A stretch of 64,000 nucleotides of DNA, from assembly GCA_934693165.1 (NCBI GenBank), contig CAKUUX010000005.1, forward strand, positions 65,789 to 129,788, given 5' to 3'. The stretch's first letter is position 1. Every line of letters begins with the position of its first letter. The notes under the pieces were generated by a model. It did not search any database and had not been told where the DNA came from. It saw only the letters and a program-made list of their open reading frames with translations. Shown here in pieces: positions 62,545 to 64,000 of the stretch. The DNA comes from an uncultured Candidatus Melainabacteria bacterium (GTDB lineage Bacteria; Cyanobacteriota; Vampirovibrionia; Gastranaerophilales; Gastranaerophilaceae). The position numbers were made by a program, and so were the translations under genes.

Positions 62545-63834
62545 ATGATAGAACGTTATTCAAGAGAAGAAATGAAGAAAATTTGGGATATTCAAACAAG
62601 ATTTGAATACTACCTAAAGGTCGAAATTGCCGTCTGCAAGGCTTATTCAGAACTCGGTATTATTTCTGTGAACGATTATGAACAAATTTCTAAGTTGGCT
62701 AAATTCGACTTAACAAAAATTAACATGATTGAAAACGAGATAAAACATGACTTTTTGGCGTTTTTGACTAATGTTAATGAAAGCCTTGGAGATTATGCAA
62801 AATATATGCATGTGGGACTTACAAGTTCTGATGTTATAGATACTGCTTTTGCACTTCAAATCAAGGAAAGTAGCGATATTTTGTTTAAAGATTTTGACAA
62901 ATTAATTAAACTTTTAAAGGAAAAAGCGTTTGTTTATAAAAACACTCTATGTATAGGAAGAACTCATGGCGTTCAAGCAGAACCAATGACATTTGGATTA
63001 AAACTTTTAAATTGGGTTGATATTCTTGAAAGAGCAAAATCTAATTTGGAAAAAGCTACTGAAAATGCCAGAGTTGGTCAAATTTCTGGCCCAGTTGGTA
63101 CATATAGCAATGTTGACCCAAGAATTGAAGAAATCACTTGTAGAGAACTTGGTTTAAAACCAGCAAGAATTTCTACACAAATTATCCAAAGAGATATCCA
63201 CGCTTTTTATATCCAAAATTTAGCTTTGATAGCAAGCGTGATAGAACAATTTGCGACAGAAATTAGACATCTGCAAAGAACCGAAATCAGAGAATTGGAA
63301 GAGGGTTTTTCAGCTCTTCAAAAAGGTTCATCTGCAATGCCTCACAAGAAAAACCCTATTACTTGTGAAAATTTATGTGGACTTGCAAGAGTCGTTAGAA
63401 GCAATGCTGTTGCAGGGTTAGAAAATATTGTACTTTGGAACGAAAGAGATATTTCTCATAGTTCTGCCGAAAGAATTATTTTTCCAGATAGCTTAATTCT
63501 TATAGATTTTATGTTGAATAGATTTATTGGCTTGATTGAAAACTTAAAAGTAAATGAAAAAAATATGAAAAAGAATGCAAATTCTTTTGGTGGAATTGTT
63601 TTTTCTCAAAAAGTTATGTTAACACTTGTAGAAAAAGGCATAACAAGAGAAGACGCTTATAGATTGGTACAACGAAATGCTCTTGATGCTTTCGATAATG
63701 ATGGTAATTTTAGAGAAAACTTGTTAGAAGATTCTGATGTGTTGAAATATTTGACCGAAGACGAAATAAATAAATGCTTTGATTATAAAGAATATTTGAA
63801 TCACGTTGATGACATCTTTAAGAGATTTGAATAG
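62545..63834 (+). CDS. purB: Adenylosuccinate lyase
   Basis: 429 residues. Catalyses two beta-eliminations in purine synthesis (SAICAR to AICAR, adenylosuccinate to AMP). The superfamily signature SSAMPHKKNPITCE lies near residue 262, with GRTHGVQAEPMTFG near 138 and YMHVGLTSSDVIDTA near 92 completing the active site built from three subunits. TATGAT (62533-62538) ends 6 nt before the ATG with no ribosome-binding site, suggesting a leaderless transcript. Terminator directly downstream. Confidence 0.96.
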   Translation: MIERYSREEMKKIWDIQTRFEYYLKVEIAVCKAYSELGIISVNDYEQISKLAKFDLTKINMIENEIKHDFLAFLTNVNESLGDYAKYMHVGLTSSDVIDTAFALQIKESSDILFKDFDKLIKLLKEKAFVYKNTLCIGRTHGVQAEPMTFGLKLLNWVDILERAKSNLEKATENARVGQISGPVGTYSNVDPRIEEITCRELGLKPARISTQIIQRDIHAFYIQNLALIASVIEQFATEIRHLQRTEIRELEEGFSALQKGSSAMPHKKNPITCENLCGLARVVRSNAVAGLENIVLWNERDISHSSAERIIFPDSLILIDFMLNRFIGLIENLKVNEKNMKKNANSFGGIVFSQKVMLTLVEKGITREDAYRLVQRNALDAFDNDGNFRENLLEDSDVLKYLTEDEINKCFDYKEYLNHVDDIFKRFE

Positions 63835-63839
63835 TTTAA

Positions 63840-63872
63840 AACAGAGGCGAAACCGTTGGCTTCGCCTCTGTT
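63840..63872 (+). terminator. Terminator after purB (inverted member of the shared palindrome family)
   Basis: 15-bp stem with one mismatch (63840-63854 with 63858-63872), loop GTT. It is the reverse-complement orientation of the core found at 755 and 12166. Confidence 0.8.
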
Positions 63873-63880
63873 TTACGCAA

Positions 63881-63908
63881 TAAAAAACGGAACTAAAATT
63901 GTCCCGTT
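63881..63908 (-). terminator. Terminator of the second 55-residue gene copy
   Basis: On the minus strand ACGGGAC-AATTTTA-GTTCCGT followed by a T run (TTTTT). Confidence 0.7.
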
Positions 63909-63924
63909 GAGTATAACCAAAAAC

Positions 63925-64000
63925 TTTACCTATTTCCCAATCCGTTGCTTATTTAATTAAGCGATAAAATTTGCTCCAAGGTAGCTTGCACCGTGAAAGA
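63925..64000 (-). repeat. Repeat spanning the 3' end and 3' UTR of the 55-residue gene, copy 2
   Basis: Reverse complement matches 51152-51229 almost base for base, including about 30 nt after the stop codon. Confidence 0.8.
63957..64000 (-). CDS. Second copy of the 55-residue protein gene (5' part outside window)
   Basis: The last codons read FHGASYLGANFIA then TAA (stop at 63959-63957), identical in protein sequence to the end of the gene at 51030-51197, with a silent GGC to GGT change. The start and promoter lie beyond position 64000. Confidence 0.75.
   Translation of the reverse strand, partial: FHGASYLGANFIA

Overview
The window is AT-rich, gene-dense bacterial chromosome. The cell envelope is Gram-negative: there is a TonB/ExbB/ExbD operon, a beta-barrel-like outer-membrane protein and many Sec signal peptides. 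A PgpH-YbeY-DgkA block, frequent prepilin-like proteins with an FTLAEV-type N-terminus, and proteins starting with a short '..FKG' leader together suggest a gut member of the Gastranaerophilales (Vampirovibrionia/Melainabacteria, the non-photosynthetic sister of cyanobacteria). That placement is an inference from gene content; no rRNA or taxonomic marker search was possible. No tRNA, rRNA, CRISPR array, insertion sequence or prophage was recognised.

Layout. 1-12 kb: housekeeping (apt, Nudix hydrolase, secA, glmS, ahcY) mixed with secreted proteins of unknown function and an M48 protease operon. 12-14.6 kb: two membrane-anchored, cysteine-containing pilin-head-like proteins, followed by a probable antisense-strand small RNA. 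14.8-19.4 kb: TspO, a SulP anion transporter, an acyl-CoA ligase and an EamA permease. 19.5-32.8 kb: one enormous gene (about 4,319 codons) for a prepilin-type, Cys-Cys-rich repeat protein, placed directly behind a BlaI/MecI-type repressor gene. 33.3-34.7 kb: two more small pilin-head-like proteins. 34.8-38.9 kb: a TonB-ExbB-ExbD-ExbD operon with two secreted proteins upstream. 38.9-50.7 kb: a phospholipase-D-fold protein, a TPR protein, a FtsB/DivIC-like protein, ilvC, a YhaM-like HD protein, thrB, dgkA, ybeY, pgpH and a glycosyltransferase. 50.7-54.4 kb: an unusual accessory stretch with tandem promoters of a novel-looking class, a 55-codon gene, an acyltransferase, and a cobalamin-riboswitch-like leader in front of a three-gene operon of unknown function. 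54.4-64 kb: a TPR membrane protein, an Na+/H+ antiporter-family protein, a GGDEF/HD-GYP-like regulator, a TPR protein, rpsO, a coiled-coil protein, purB and the 3' end of a second copy of the 55-codon gene.

Main themes. (1) A surface system built on pilin-like heads: the giant protein plus four small proteins share a Cys...CGxxxIDINGxKxPNxxGxD signature, but only the giant keeps a recognisable prepilin cleavage/methylation motif. (2) A bipartite promoter, GGCAAT-N15-TACTTTATATAAG, occurs at three sites with identical spacing and, degenerately, at a fourth. It drives two short unknown proteins and a probable sRNA. (3) A B12-type riboswitch with a visible L5-L13 kissing-loop complementarity sits upstream of genes with no known link to B12. 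(4) Several genes have their -10 box 3-9 nt before the start codon and no Shine-Dalgarno sequence, suggesting leaderless mRNAs next to normally led ones.
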